From Methylobacillus caricis (GTDB lineage Bacteria; Pseudomonadota; Gammaproteobacteria; Burkholderiales; Methylophilaceae), in contig NZ_JAJAVD010000004.1 in NCBI RefSeq assembly GCF_020532705.1, positions 372,001 to 436,000 of the forward strand: DNA of 64,000 nt, given 5' to 3'. The notes beneath the pieces are model-generated. The model had not been told where the DNA came from and ran no database searches. It saw only the letters and a program-made list of their open reading frames with translations. This document shows positions 9,533 through 20,373 of this stretch, one piece after another. The position numbers and the translations under genes were made by a program. The number at the start of each line of letters is the position of its first letter. Position 1 is the stretch's first letter.

Positions 9533-10602
9533 CAGGCAAACCTCCTCAATGCCAATCCACAGGCAATCATCAGCGCTGGCGCATCCGTCGCCACCTGCTG
9601 CTGCTTCAGGCGAGGGTTAATAGACATATGGTTGAAGGGGTTTGCCACTACGGTGTTCACCTGGGTTCTTTCCTGCACAGCCGCCGCAACACCAGGAATG
9701 GCTGCGCAACCTCCGGCAAGAAGAATCTGGTCAACCTTGTTGTACTGTGTGGAATTGGTAAAAAACTGCAAACTGCGGACCACTTCCTGAGCCAGGGACT
9801 GGACAAAAGGCTGCAGCACTTCAGCCTCATAACTTTCAGGCAAACCGCCATTTCTCTTGGCCAGCTCTGCCTCTTCTGGCGAAACGCCGAAACGACGCTG
9901 GATTTCCAGAGATAATTGATAGCCACCAAATGCCTGCTCACGGGTATGTACTGACTGATTGTCATGCAATACATTGACATGCATCATCAATGCACCCACA
10001 TCCACCACCATGACGGTCTGCCCTTTTCCGGCTTTGGGCAAAGCGCTCGCGGCCAGCTCATAGGCTGCTTCAATGGCATAGGTTTCCACATCAACAATCA
10101 CCACCTTGAGCCCGGCGCCTTCGGCAGCTGCTACCCTGTCTTCGATTTTTTCCTTGCGTGCAGCCGCGATCAGGACCTCAACTTCGTTCGGATTGTTCGT
10201 GGCTGGCCCCAGCTCCTGGAAATCAATATTTACTTCATCCAGGGAAAAGGGGATGTACTGGTTGGCCTCAGCCTCGACCTGGAACTCCATGTCCTCCTCA
10301 CGCAAGCCGCTTTGCATTAGCACTTTTTTGCTGATCACTGCGGCTGCAGGCAAGGCAAGCGCCACTTTCTTTTCACGCGTAGACAGTAATTTCCAGGCTC
10401 GCTTGACAGCATCCGCGACCAGGTCAAGGCCGACGATATTGCCATCGACCACAGCATCCTTGGCAATGGAAGCAATGGCGTAGCCCTGCAAGTGATAAGC
10501 CCCCTTGCTCCCCTGTGCCAGCTCCACCATCTTGACCGAGGTGGAGCTGATATCCACACCAATCAGAGGCGTTGCGCGCTCTGAAAAAAAGTCGAATTTC
10601 AA
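9532..10602 (-). CDS. pilM: Type IV pilus actin-like cytoplasmic protein
   Basis: A 356-residue ATPase-fold protein of the actin/FtsA type. It has the N-terminal phosphate-1 motif (LIGVDISSTSVKMVEL), the phosphate-2-like TVMVVDVGALMMHV and the adenosine-type QILLAGGCAAIPG. PilM binds the PilN N-terminus on the cytoplasmic face of the pilus machine. The start is TTG, supported by AAAGGG 8 nt upstream and by alignment of the conserved N-terminus. It is the first gene of the operon and is divergent from mrcA. Confidence 0.94.
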   Translation of the reverse strand: MKFDFFSERATPLIGVDISSTSVKMVELAQGSKGAYHLQGYAIASIAKDAVVDGNIVGLDLVADAVKRAWKLLSTREKKVALALPAAAVISKKVLMQSGLREEDMEFQVEAEANQYIPFSLDEVNIDFQELGPATNNPNEVEVLIAAARKEKIEDRVAAAEGAGLKVVIVDVETYAIEAAYELAASALPKAGKGQTVMVVDVGALMMHVNVLHDNQSVHTREQAFGGYQLSLEIQRRFGVSPEEAELAKRNGGLPESYEAEVLQPFVQSLAQEVVRSLQFFTNSTQYNKVDQILLAGGCAAIPGVAAAVQERTQVNTVVANPFNHMSINPRLKQQQVATDAPALMIACGLALRRFA

Positions 10603-10641
10603 ACGAAATTCCCTTTCTATTGCGGTTAGTTACAAACGTTT

Positions 10642-10671
10642 TTAATAATTTACTTTAGATGCTAACAACAA
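10642..10671 (-). promoter_or_regulatory. Possible sigma-70 promoter of the pil operon
   Basis: On the minus strand TTGTTG (10671-10666), an 18-nt spacer and TATTAA (10647-10642) lie about 40 nt upstream of the pilM start. The match is moderate and other A/T-rich hexamers nearby could serve. Confidence 0.35.
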
Positions 10672-10700
10672 CTATAAACCGAGTAAAGCATATTATTGTT

Positions 10701-10729
10701 TTTAAATTAGCATCAATGCCACTTATAAT
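10701..10729 (+). promoter_or_regulatory. Sigma-70 promoter of the PBP1A gene
   Basis: A perfect -10 hexamer TATAAT (10724-10729) is preceded by TTTAAA (10701-10706) with a 17-nt spacer. The predicted transcript start is about 25 nt before the ATG. Confidence 0.6.
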
Positions 10730-10762
10730 AACGTCGTCTGTTTCCAATACTGAACCCTACCA

Positions 10763-13132
10763 ATGCTTCCTAAAAAATGGTGGCAGTTCCTGATCCTGAC
10801 CGGGCTGATCCTGGGATTGGTGGTAACTGCACTTGTAGGCCTGGCCGCCACGCTGATCTACCCCGAACTTCCCTCACTAGAAGCCCTTACCGACTACAAG
10901 CCCAAAGTTCCCATGCGGGTCTACTCCGAAGACGGTCAGCTGATCGGCGAGTTCGGAGAGGAAAGACGTGCCTTCATCAGCATTGATGCCGTGCCCAAGA
11001 AACTGAAAGAAGCCATTCTTGCCGCCGAAGATGAACGTTTCTACCAGCATGGCGGTGTCGATACCCTCGGCATACTGAGGGCGGCGATTTCCAATGTCAC
11101 TTCCGGTAGTTTCAAGGAAGGCGCAAGCACGATCACCATGCAAGTGGCGCGCAACTTTTTCCTGTCCAGCGAGAAAACCGCCACCCGCAAGCTCAGCGAA
11201 GCCCTGCTCTCGATCAAGATCGAGCACAGCCTGACCAAGGACCAGATTCTTGAGCTGTATATCAACCAGATTTATCTGGGCCAGCGCTCCTATGGTTTTG
11301 CCGCCGCATCACAAGTCTATTACGGCAAGCCTCTGGATCAATTGAGCATAGCCGAAGTGGCAATGCTGGCAGGCTTGCCCAAAGCACCATCCCGCTATAA
11401 CCCGTTTGCCAACCCAAAACGGGCGGAGGCACGCCAACGTTATGTGTTGCGCCGCATGAAGGACCTGCATTTTATTGAGGAAAAGCAATACCTGGCCGCC
11501 CTTGAGGAACCTCACCGTTTCCGCAAGTCCCGCAAGATACGTGATCTATCTGCAGACTATGTGGCAGAAATCGTCCGCCAGGCCATGTACGAACGCTATA
11601 AGGACGATATCTACAGCAGCGGCCTGAAAATCTATACCACTATCCGCCAAAGCAACCAGGAAGCGGCCAACCGCGCAGTCCTGCAAGGCATTATTGATTA
11701 CGACAGGCGCCATGGTTACCGTGGCCCGGAAAAAATGGTCAAACCAGGCGTTGCACCTGATAATGGCAGCAACTGGCTAGACAGCGCTCTGGACGACACT
11801 GAGGAGTTCCAAGGCATGATTCCCGCAGTGGTTACCCAGGCCAGTGCAAAAACGGTCAGCGTTTACACCAAGAATGGTGCCAATATCGATATCAATGGCG
11901 ACGGTCTGGCTGCTATCCAAAAGCTGCTGTCAGAAAAAGATCCGGCCAAACACGTGATCAAGCCTGGTGCCGTCATTCGAATCATGCGCCAGGGAGAGGC
12001 CTGGCATATTGTGCAACTGCCGCAAGTAGAATCAGGGCTTGTGGCCGTGGATCCAGAAAATGGGGCCGTCCGCGCCCTGGTTGGCGGCTTTGACTTCAAC
12101 CGCAACAAGTTCAACCATGTGACACAGGCCTGGCGCCAACCGGGTTCCAGTTTCAAACCCTTTATTTATTCGGCATCCCTGGAAAAAGGCTTCACGCCCG
12201 CAAGCATGATAGAGGATGAGCCAATCTCGATTTCCGCGCGAGAAACCGGCAGTGGCTCAGCCTGGGAGCCCAAGAACTATGATCGCAAGTACGATGGCCC
12301 CATGCGCATGCGCACCGCTCTCACCAAGTCCAAGAACATGGTTTCCATCCGTATTCTTGAAGGCATAGGCGTCAACTATGCACAGGATTACATCACCCGC
12401 TTCGGCTTTTCGCCCAAGGATCACCCGCCTTACCTGGCGATGGCCCTTGGCTCAGGCTCAGTCACAGCTTGGCAGATGGCAGGGGCTTATTCCGTATTTG
12501 CCAATGGCGGGTATCGCGTCAAGCCTTACATCATTGCCAAAATTGTCGACAGTCGCGGCAAGGTGCTGGAGCAATCCAAGCCCCAGCTGGCCGGCCGGGA
12601 TGCGCCCCGCGTGATTGATGGGCGCAATGCCTTCATCATGACCTCAATGCTGCAGGATGTGGTACGCATAGGCACTGCCACCAAAGCCAGACAGCTTGGC
12701 CGATCCGATCTCGCGGGCAAGACCGGCACCACCAACAACCAGATTGATGCCTGGTTTGCTGGTTTCAACCCAAAACAGGTCGCTATTGTCTGGATGGGGT
12801 TCGATAAACCCAAGTCGCTCGGCAATGTTGAAACCGGCGGCAAGGCTGCTCTGCCAATCTGGATTGACTATATGAGCTCCGCTCTGCGAGGCATTCCCGA
12901 TGTTCCGCTGGAAGCTCCAACAGGAGTGACACCGGTGCTGATAGATCCTGCGACAGGCAGGCGTGCCACAGGTGAGCACAGCATGGTGGAATATTTCTAC
13001 CATGAGTTCCCGCCGCCGGATGCGGAGGAAACTCCTTCGCTGATTCCAGGATTCCCGATCCCGGGCCATGGCCAGCCCATCCCGACAGAGAAACAGGACA
13101 ATACGCCGCCTCGCGCCGACCAATTGTTCTGA
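10763..13132 (+). CDS. mrcA: Penicillin-binding protein 1A, bifunctional transglycosylase/transpeptidase
   Basis: A 789-residue class A PBP. A membrane anchor (about 8-32) is followed by the glycosyltransferase domain with its catalytic glutamate (ILAAEDERFYQHGGVD) and the GASTITMQVARNFF motif. An OB-like insert follows, then the transpeptidase domain with SxxK (GSSFKPF), SxN (SKN) and KTG (AGKTGTTNNQIDAWFAG). It polymerises and cross-links peptidoglycan in the periplasm. Divergence from pilMNOPQ is a conserved arrangement in proteobacteria. The C-terminal tail is proline-rich and probably disordered. Confidence 0.95.
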   Translation: MLPKKWWQFLILTGLILGLVVTALVGLAATLIYPELPSLEALTDYKPKVPMRVYSEDGQLIGEFGEERRAFISIDAVPKKLKEAILAAEDERFYQHGGVDTLGILRAAISNVTSGSFKEGASTITMQVARNFFLSSEKTATRKLSEALLSIKIEHSLTKDQILELYINQIYLGQRSYGFAAASQVYYGKPLDQLSIAEVAMLAGLPKAPSRYNPFANPKRAEARQRYVLRRMKDLHFIEEKQYLAALEEPHRFRKSRKIRDLSADYVAEIVRQAMYERYKDDIYSSGLKIYTTIRQSNQEAANRAVLQGIIDYDRRHGYRGPEKMVKPGVAPDNGSNWLDSALDDTEEFQGMIPAVVTQASAKTVSVYTKNGANIDINGDGLAAIQKLLSEKDPAKHVIKPGAVIRIMRQGEAWHIVQLPQVESGLVAVDPENGAVRALVGGFDFNRNKFNHVTQAWRQPGSSFKPFIYSASLEKGFTPASMIEDEPISISARETGSGSAWEPKNYDRKYDGPMRMRTALTKSKNMVSIRILEGIGVNYAQDYITRFGFSPKDHPPYLAMALGSGSVTAWQMAGAYSVFANGGYRVKPYIIAKIVDSRGKVLEQSKPQLAGRDAPRVIDGRNAFIMTSMLQDVVRIGTATKARQLGRSDLAGKTGTTNNQIDAWFAGFNPKQVAIVWMGFDKPKSLGNVETGGKAALPIWIDYMSSALRGIPDVPLEAPTGVTPVLIDPATGRRATGEHSMVEYFYHEFPPPDAEETPSLIPGFPIPGHGQPIPTEKQDNTPPRADQLF

Positions 13133-13160
13133 CAAGATTGAATAATGAGGCGTTTGCATC

Positions 13161-13802
13161 ATGGCAAAAGAAAATGGCAATCGCCAATCCCAGTTGCGCC
13201 AGCTGATTACACAACAGGCTGCGCGCATGATGGCGGAAGAGGGTATCTCAGATTATGCCTATGCCAAGCGTAAGGCAGGGCGCCAGTTAGGCGTGACGGA
13301 TGCGCACTGCATGCCGACCAATAGTGAAATTGAAGAAGAAATCAGGCTGTACCACGACATATACAGCAGTGAGGAGCAACCTGAGGCATTGTTGCAATTA
13401 CGCAAGGATGCACTGGTCGTGATGCAGCTGCTCCAGCGCTTCAATCCTCACCTGACCGGGGCAGTACTGGATGGGACTGCCGGAAAATATGCGGAGACCC
13501 ACATTCACCTGTTTGCGGATAGCCTGAAAGAAGTGGAAATGTATCTGCTCAACCAGCAGATCCCGTATGAAACTGATGAGAAATCCTACCGGGTCAGCGA
13601 TAGGCGCAGCACGGATAGAAAAAAAGTACCCGTATTTACCCTTGATGGCCCAAACGGCATGATCAGACTTAGTGTGTTCGAGGTCGATGACATGCGTATC
13701 CCGACCAAGAGCCCTGTCAACGGCAGCAATGCCACCAAGGCAAATATTGAAACCCTGCAGGGCCTGATCAATCTTTCAGTATCAGGCAGCCCCGCTGGAT
13801 AA
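13161..13802 (+). CDS. Conserved-type hypothetical protein of unknown function
   Basis: I do not recognise this 213-residue soluble protein. It has no signal peptide or membrane helix. The N-terminal third is helical and charged (LRQLITQQAARMMAEEG); the middle part (FNPHLTGAVLDGTAGKYAE, then IHLFADSLKEVE) has a pattern loosely like a nucleotidyltransferase fold, but no catalytic set can be assigned. The C-terminal part looks like beta strands. It starts 28 nt after mrcA on the same strand with a weak GAGG site, so it is probably co-transcribed with the PBP1A gene. Codon use matches its neighbours, which supports a real gene. Confidence 0.8.
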   Translation: MAKENGNRQSQLRQLITQQAARMMAEEGISDYAYAKRKAGRQLGVTDAHCMPTNSEIEEEIRLYHDIYSSEEQPEALLQLRKDALVVMQLLQRFNPHLTGAVLDGTAGKYAETHIHLFADSLKEVEMYLLNQQIPYETDEKSYRVSDRRSTDRKKVPVFTLDGPNGMIRLSVFEVDDMRIPTKSPVNGSNATKANIETLQGLINLSVSGSPAG

Positions 13803-13807
13803 GGCTA

Positions 13808-14830
<1,023 letters not shown>

Positions 14831-15619
14831 TTATGCAAATACTTTGGCCAACTCGATGCCCGGATCAGGCTGGCGCATGAATGCCTCGCCTACCAGGAAG
14901 GTATGTACCCCATGGCTACGCATCAATGCAACATCCTCAGGTGTAAAAATACCGGATTCAGTAATGACGGTCTTGCCTGGTGGAATGCGATCAAGCAAGC
15001 CCAGCGTTGTATCCAGCGTCACATCAAAGGTGCGCAGGTTACGGTTGTTAATGCCCAGCAGATCAGTCTCCAGCTGCAAGGCAATATCCAGCTCTTCTCC
15101 ATTATGCACTTCCACCAGCACGCTCATACCCAGGTCATGTGCGATGGCTTCCAATTCACGCATGCGTGGCAGATCTATGGCTGCCGCGATCAGCAGGATA
15201 CAGTCTGCCCCCATGGCGCGTGCTTCGTAAACTTGGTAAGGATCTATCATGAAATCCTTGCGCAATACCGGGATATCACAGGCTGCACGTGCCTGTTTGA
15301 GGTATTCAGTACGGCCCTGGAAAAACTGCTCATCGGTCAGCACGGAAAGACAAGCTGCGCCGTGCTGCGCATAGCTGGCAGCAATCGCTGCCGGCTGGAA
15401 ATCCTCGCGGATAATGCCCTTGGAAGGGCTCGCCTTCTTGATTTCCGCAATAACAGCCGCTTGACCAGCTGCAATCTTGCGGCGTATCGCGCCAAGAAAA
15501 GGGCGAGGAGATGCATTTTGTTCAATCTCCTCCTGCAATAAGGCTAACGGCCTGGCCGCCTTTGCGGTACTGACTTCCACCTGTTTGACATCAAGTATCT
15601 TGTTGAGAATATCGGACAT
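14831..15619 (-). CDS. trpC: Indole-3-glycerol-phosphate synthase
   Basis: A 262-residue TIM-barrel enzyme of tryptophan synthesis that converts CdRP to indole-3-glycerol phosphate with loss of CO2 and water. The active-site [10 protein letters not shown] is clear, as are [12 protein letters not shown] and the [12 protein letters not shown] strand. I start it at MSDILNKIL (15619), the usual N-terminus of the family; an ATG five codons upstream (15634) has no better ribosome binding site. No fused TrpF domain is present. It lies between the DUF3465 gene and hemB. Confidence 0.94.
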   Translation of the reverse strand: MSDILNKILDVKQVEVSTAKAARPLALLQEEIEQNASPRPFLGAIRRKIAAGQAAVIAEIKKASPSKGIIREDFQPAAIAASYAQHGAACLSVLTDEQFFQGRTEYLKQARAACDIPVLRKDFMIDPYQVYEARAMGADCILLIAAAIDLPRMRELEAIAHDLGMSVLVEVHNGEELDIALQLETDLLGINNRNLRTFDVTLDTTLGLLDRIPPGKTVITESGIFTPEDVALMRSHGVHTFLVGEAFMRQPDPGIELAKVFA

Positions 15620-15655
15620 GGTTCTGTAGATCATCCTGAGATTAAAGCCAACGGC

Positions 15656-16117
15656 TTATTGGTATACACGTTCATTGTGACGCAGCCAACCGCCAGTATG
15701 GCGGCCTTGTGGATCATGGTGGGTCCAGTGTATGACACCACCTTTATGGCCCCATTCATAAACGCCATAAAAATCCACTTCATCCCCAACCTTGAGGCCG
15801 GAAATCCGTGGTGCAAGATCAATATTATGGGCCACCAGCAAGGTCATGTCGTTATTCAGTTTCAAGATAAAACGCTGATGCCTTGCACCTTGCTCGTCAT
15901 CCGGCAATACCTTGGCCACCAAGCCTCGTGACTGCACCTGTACCCCGTTCTCATGCTGGTCAAATGCCTGTTGGATACGCGCATCCGCAGCTGAAGGCTG
16001 CTTGAGCACAATCACATGTTCACTGCCTGGTAATGCAGCTTCACTTTCCTGCTGGGTACTGAAATGATAGCCGGTATAAACCAGCGCTATCGCGATAACC
16101 AGAAACAACCGGATCAT
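15656..16117 (-). CDS. DUF3465 family protein
   Basis: A 153-residue protein with an N-terminal signal or anchor (about 1-20) and a conserved OB-like domain. Motifs typical of DUF3465 are RHQRFILKL, ISGLKVGDEVDFYGVYEW and the histidine-rich GGVIHWTHHDPQGRHTGGW near the C-terminus. The family is uncharacterised; the domain resembles small secreted or periplasmic nucleic-acid-binding or hydrolase folds, but no activity can be assigned. The ATG overlaps the trpD stop (ATGA), so it is translated with the trp genes although it has no known link to tryptophan. Confidence 0.82.
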   Translation of the reverse strand: MIRLFLVIAIALVYTGYHFSTQQESEAALPGSEHVIVLKQPSAADARIQQAFDQHENGVQVQSRGLVAKVLPDDEQGARHQRFILKLNNDMTLLVAHNIDLAPRISGLKVGDEVDFYGVYEWGHKGGVIHWTHHDPQGRHTGGWLRHNERVYQ

Positions 16118-17139
16118 AATTGCTGGCTCAGCACCTTCAAACGCTCAAGTTTAGCCGAAGCGGCACCGGAATCCAGGGACTGGGCAGCCTTTTCAATCCC
16201 GGCCTTGAGGTCGGATGCCAGTCCGGAAACATAGATGGCAGCACCTGCATTCAACAGGACAATATCGCGGGCCGGACCTTTCTCTCCCGTAAACACACTA
16301 CAGATGATCTCGCTGGACTCCTGCGCATTTTCCACATGTATGCTATTGATATCATGCAACGGCATGCCGAACTGCCCAGGATTGAGTACGTACTCATGCA
16401 CCTCGCCATCCTTGAGTTCAGCAACATACGTATCGGCCGCAAAAGATATCTCGTCCATCTCATCTGCACTATGCACCACCATTACATGCTGGCTGCCTAA
16501 CTGTTTGAGCGTTAACGCCAGCAAACTCACCAGATCCTTGTGAAACACCCCCATGACCTGGCGTTTTGCTCCGGCGGGATTGGTCAGCGGCCCCAACAGA
16601 TTGAACAATGTGCGCACCCCCAGCTCACGCCGTACAGGAGCAGCATACCTCATGGCACTATGATGATTGGGGGCAAACATGAAGCCGATACCAGCTTCGT
16701 TAACACACCGGGCAACCTGTTCCGGACCCAGGCCTATGTTCACGCCCAATGCCTCCAGCACATCAGCGGATCCCGTTTTGGATGAAGCTGCCCGACCGCC
16801 ATGCTTTGCTATCCTCGCCCCCGCACCGGCAGCCACAAACGCTGAAGCCGTGGATACATTGAAAGCCTTATTGGCAGCTCCACCGGTACCACAGGTATCG
16901 ATCAGGTGCGCCCCGTCTGCCACTACCACCTTGGTGGAAAGCTCACGCATGACCTGAGCGGCGGCCGCTATCTCAGTGACGGTTTCCCCTTTCACACGCA
17001 ACCCTGCAAGAAAACCTGCAATCTGTACTGGAGTGAATGTGCCACCCATGATCTGCTGCATCACATCCAACATTTCTTCATGCGAAAAATCGACATGATC
17101 TATCAATTTCTGCAGGGCAGTTTTTGGCGTGATGCTCAT
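16114..17139 (-). CDS. trpD: Anthranilate phosphoribosyltransferase
   Basis: A 341-residue enzyme that transfers phosphoribose from PRPP to anthranilate. The PRPP/metal loop (DTCGTGGAANKAFNVSTAS), KHGGRAASSKTGSADVLEALG and FMFAPNHHSAM are all present. It overlaps the trpG stop by one base (TAATG) and the DUF3465 start by four. TrpD is a separate protein here, not fused to the TrpG amidotransferase. Confidence 0.96.
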   Translation of the reverse strand: MSITPKTALQKLIDHVDFSHEEMLDVMQQIMGGTFTPVQIAGFLAGLRVKGETVTEIAAAAQVMRELSTKVVVADGAHLIDTCGTGGAANKAFNVSTASAFVAAGAGARIAKHGGRAASSKTGSADVLEALGVNIGLGPEQVARCVNEAGIGFMFAPNHHSAMRYAAPVRRELGVRTLFNLLGPLTNPAGAKRQVMGVFHKDLVSLLALTLKQLGSQHVMVVHSADEMDEISFAADTYVAELKDGEVHEYVLNPGQFGMPLHDINSIHVENAQESSEIICSVFTGEKGPARDIVLLNAGAAIYVSGLASDLKAGIEKAAQSLDSGAASAKLERLKVLSQQL

Positions 17140-17705
17140 TAATACGCTTTCAGGAAATTGTTCAAAAGCTCGTGCCCATATTGGGTCAGGATGGATTCTG
17201 GATGAAACTGCACACCCTCTATAGGCAGGCTCTTGTGACGTACGCCCATGATCTCCCCATCCTCTGTCCAGGCCGTGATCTCCAGGCAGTCCGGGATAGT
17301 TTCACGCTCAATGACCAAGGAGTGATAGCGGGTTGCGGTGTAAGGATTAGGCAAATCCTTGAACACCCCGACATTCGCATGATGAATCTGGGAAGTTTTG
17401 CCATGCATCAATTGCTTGGCATGCACGATATTTCCGCCAAATGCCTGGCCTATGCTTTGATGTCCCAGGCACACGCCAAGAATGGGAATCTTGCCAGCGA
17501 ACTCATGTATGAGTGGCACAGAGATACCTGCCTCGTTCGGTGTACATGGCCCAGGTGAAATCACGATATGGTCAGGATTAAGCGTAGCCACCTGTTCTAA
17601 ACTGATTTCATCGTTACGGTACACCTGCACTTCCTGCCCCAACTCACCCAGATACTGCACCAGGTTATAAGTAAAAGAGTCGTAATTATCCAGCATTAAC
17701 AGCAT
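17139..17705 (-). CDS. trpG: Anthranilate synthase, glutamine amidotransferase component
   Basis: A 188-residue class I glutamine amidotransferase that supplies ammonia to TrpE. The nucleophile cysteine is in [15 protein letters not shown] and the His-Glu pair in VQFHPESIL. The ATG at 17705 has GGAAG 7 nt upstream. In many bacteria TrpG also serves 4-aminobenzoate synthesis. It is separated from trpE by the GGDEF/EAL gene but remains on the same strand, with only 26 nt between that gene and trpG. Confidence 0.96.
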   Translation of the reverse strand: MLLMLDNYDSFTYNLVQYLGELGQEVQVYRNDEISLEQVATLNPDHIVISPGPCTPNEAGISVPLIHEFAGKIPILGVCLGHQSIGQAFGGNIVHAKQLMHGKTSQIHHANVGVFKDLPNPYTATRYHSLVIERETIPDCLEITAWTEDGEIMGVRHKSLPIEGVQFHPESILTQYGHELLNNFLKAY

Positions 17706-17731
17706 GTTCTGCTTCCTTCGTCATCTTGCAT

Positions 17732-20371
17732 TCAAGCCAGCCCGTCATTCTGGCTGGAATTTTCTATAAACAAAAGCCCATTCTCTTCCAACACCCGCTC
17801 AAACTCTTTCATGTGCAACGGCCTGGAAAACAGGTACCCCTGGAAATAGCGGCAGCCATACTCATTGAGCAGTGCCATCTGCGCTTCACTTTCAACTCCT
17901 TCGGCAATCACATTCAGGCCCAAGGTATTGCTCATGGCGATAATGGCCTGCACAATCGCAGCATCACTTGGATCTTCCGCAATATCCCGGACAAAAGACC
18001 GGTCGATCTTTACCTGCGACAGGGGCAATTGCTTGAGATAGGCCAGCGATGAATACCCGGTGCCAAAATCATCCATGGCGAAACGCACGCCGATCTCGCG
18101 TAATGCATTCATTTTTTCAACTGCATCTGCAATATTGTCCAGCACCACGCTCTCAGTGAGCTCAAGCTTTAGCAATGAGGGATTGGCACCTGTTTTCTCC
18201 AGTACCTTGAGCACATCATCCACAAAATCTGCTTGCCGGAATTGCCGTGCACTCACATTGACTGCCAACTGCAAGCCATCCAGCCCAGGATGGCCTTCCC
18301 ACAGTTTCAATTGATGGCATGCGCTATAAAGCACCCAGCGCCCGATAGAAACGATCAGGCCGCTATCCTCGGCAATGCCGACAAACTCGTTGGGAGGCAA
18401 CAATCCATGCTCTGGATGCTGCCACCTGAGCAACACTTCGGCGCCAAAGGCACGCCGATCTGCATCCACTTGCACCTGGCAATACATGCGCAATTGTTCC
18501 TGCACCAGTGCCAATCTTAATTGCAGCTCAAGATCCACGCGCTTTTCAAGAGCGGCCTGCATGGCTGGGTCAAAAAACCTCAGTGTATTGCGTCCTGCTG
18601 CCTTGGCTTGGTACATCGCAGTGTCTGAGCGCTTGAGGAGCTCTTCTATGCTGACAAAATTACCAGTAAACAACGCAATTCCCATACTCGACGAATTGTG
18701 GTGTTCAATTTCACCCAGATGATAGGGCTGGTTCACTGCCTCCAGTATCTTGTTGGCAACCTGCCTGGTCTGTACCAGCGCCTGCTCCATATCCGAGCTC
18801 AAATCCTCCAGGATGATCACAAACTCGTCCCCGCCAAGACGTGCGACTGTATCTTCAGCCCGCACGCAATCCCGCAAACGGCTGGCAACCTCAACCAGCA
18901 GCAGATCTCCCACATCATGGCCGCGCGAATCATTCAATGCCTTGAAATCATCCAGGTCAATAAATATGACTGCTCCATGTTTGTAATCCCGGATGCTGGA
19001 CGCTATAGCCTGGTGCAGGCGATCTATAAGCAGGCGCCGGTTAGGCAGGCCGGTAAGCACATCAAAGAACGCCAGGTTGCGGATTTCCTGCTCCACCTTT
19101 CTGCGCTCGGTCAAATCACGGAAAAAGCCGGTAACCAGCGGCACACCTTTATCCATGAGTGAAGTAATCGTCAGTTCAACCGGAAATTCTGTGCCGTCAG
19201 ACCGCATTCCAGTAAGCTCAAGCCGGCGATCAAACATGGTCGCCTTATTGGTATCGATAAACTTCTTGTGCGCCCGTAAATGAGCCTCTCGCAAGGATGG
19301 CGGAATAATTTTATCCACCATGGGTTGACCGATTACTTCTGCACGGCTATATCCAAACATGCGCTCGGCTGCCTGGTTGAACTCCACCAAACGGCCTTTG
19401 TCGTCGATGCTCACAATCCCGTCCTGCGCATTGTCCACCACCGCCCGTAACTTGGTCTCGCTGCTACGCAAAGCCTTGTCGGAGGTTTCCCGCGAAGATT
19501 GCAATGCAGTAATGAGTAACACCACCAATGACAATGTGCTCATAAATACCCACAACGCCCATGCTGGCTGATACTCAAGCTCCGTGGTGGAGCTTGGTTG
19601 GATATCCACTATCGAGCTGAGCGCTATCAAGGACAGTATCAACACTATAAAGGATGCGCCGGTCACTCCTACTCGCATTGCGACCAGCACAACGAAGGGC
19701 AGCACCAGAAATGCCAGCACCATGTATTGATCGGTATAATCAGCGATATACTGGAAAATCAGCCATTCAAGGATAAATACCATCAACGCAAACCCAAGGT
19801 AGCGCCTGCGCTGTTTCCAGAGTGCCGCCAATTCCTGCCGGGAGACATTGAGCAATAACGGAAGCAACATCAATATTCCCATTACATCTGCCGTCCACCA
19901 TAAAAGGAGTGCACGCCAGAACATCCCTGCCTCCAACATGCCGGCATACTGCAATCCTGCAACTCCACCTGTGGCGGACACCAGCATGCCGATAGCCGCT
20001 GCCGCCACCATCAGCGGAATATCCCGTATTCTGTTCAATGAAGTATGGAAGAAAGTCCGTCTGAGTATCAAGGTAACCAAGACAGGACCTAAAGTATTGG
20101 CAACCGCCACGACTACAGGCAGGACTGGATCACCGCCATCCAATGAAGTCTGGAGATAAAAGTAACAATCAAGGAATGCGCCCGCAAGAATAGCAGGCCA
20201 ATATCGCATGCCCCAGCGCATGAGCGCAGCCACGGCAATGCCCGATGGAAGCCAGAGCAGTACAATATGAGACATGACAAATGGCAAATATTGCAGCACT
20301 TTGCCAACTGCAAGGTAGGCCAGCGTCAGAATAATAAGCCGGCTTAATTGCCGGCTTGTCCCTATGGTCAT
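17732..20371 (-). CDS. MASE1-PAS-GGDEF-EAL cyclic-di-GMP signalling protein
   Basis: An 879-residue membrane sensor. Residues about 10-300 form a MASE1-type multi-helix membrane domain (LWLPSGIAVAALMRWG). A PAS domain (about 310-430) is followed by GGDEF (about 440-605; RLGGDEFVII, with an RAED inhibitory-site motif five residues before it) and EAL (about 615-875; EVLLRW, NVSARQF, ELTES, DDFGTGYSSL, IAEGVE). Both signature sets look intact, so synthesis, degradation or both are possible. I start at ATG 20371 because GAGGA sits 6 nt upstream; a TTG overlapping the trpE stop is the alternative. It lies inside the trp gene string. Confidence 0.93.
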   Translation of the reverse strand: MTIGTSRQLSRLIILTLAYLAVGKVLQYLPFVMSHIVLLWLPSGIAVAALMRWGMRYWPAILAGAFLDCYFYLQTSLDGGDPVLPVVVAVANTLGPVLVTLILRRTFFHTSLNRIRDIPLMVAAAAIGMLVSATGGVAGLQYAGMLEAGMFWRALLLWWTADVMGILMLLPLLLNVSRQELAALWKQRRRYLGFALMVFILEWLIFQYIADYTDQYMVLAFLVLPFVVLVAMRVGVTGASFIVLILSLIALSSIVDIQPSSTTELEYQPAWALWVFMSTLSLVVLLITALQSSRETSDKALRSSETKLRAVVDNAQDGIVSIDDKGRLVEFNQAAERMFGYSRAEVIGQPMVDKIIPPSLREAHLRAHKKFIDTNKATMFDRRLELTGMRSDGTEFPVELTITSLMDKGVPLVTGFFRDLTERRKVEQEIRNLAFFDVLTGLPNRRLLIDRLHQAIASSIRDYKHGAVIFIDLDDFKALNDSRGHDVGDLLLVEVASRLRDCVRAEDTVARLGGDEFVIILEDLSSDMEQALVQTRQVANKILEAVNQPYHLGEIEHHNSSSMGIALFTGNFVSIEELLKRSDTAMYQAKAAGRNTLRFFDPAMQAALEKRVDLELQLRLALVQEQLRMYCQVQVDADRRAFGAEVLLRWQHPEHGLLPPNEFVGIAEDSGLIVSIGRWVLYSACHQLKLWEGHPGLDGLQLAVNVSARQFRQADFVDDVLKVLEKTGANPSLLKLELTESVVLDNIADAVEKMNALREIGVRFAMDDFGTGYSSLAYLKQLPLSQVKIDRSFVRDIAEDPSDAAIVQAIIAMSNTLGLNVIAEGVESEAQMALLNEYGCRYFQGYLFSRPLHMKEFERVLEENGLLFIENSSQNDGLA

Positions 20372-20373
20372 GC

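Noticed and set aside
13762-13787. GCCTGAT/ATCAGGC inverted repeat near the end of the hypothetical gene
   Set aside because: It is inside coding sequence, has a 12-nt loop and no T-run, so there is not enough support for a terminator.
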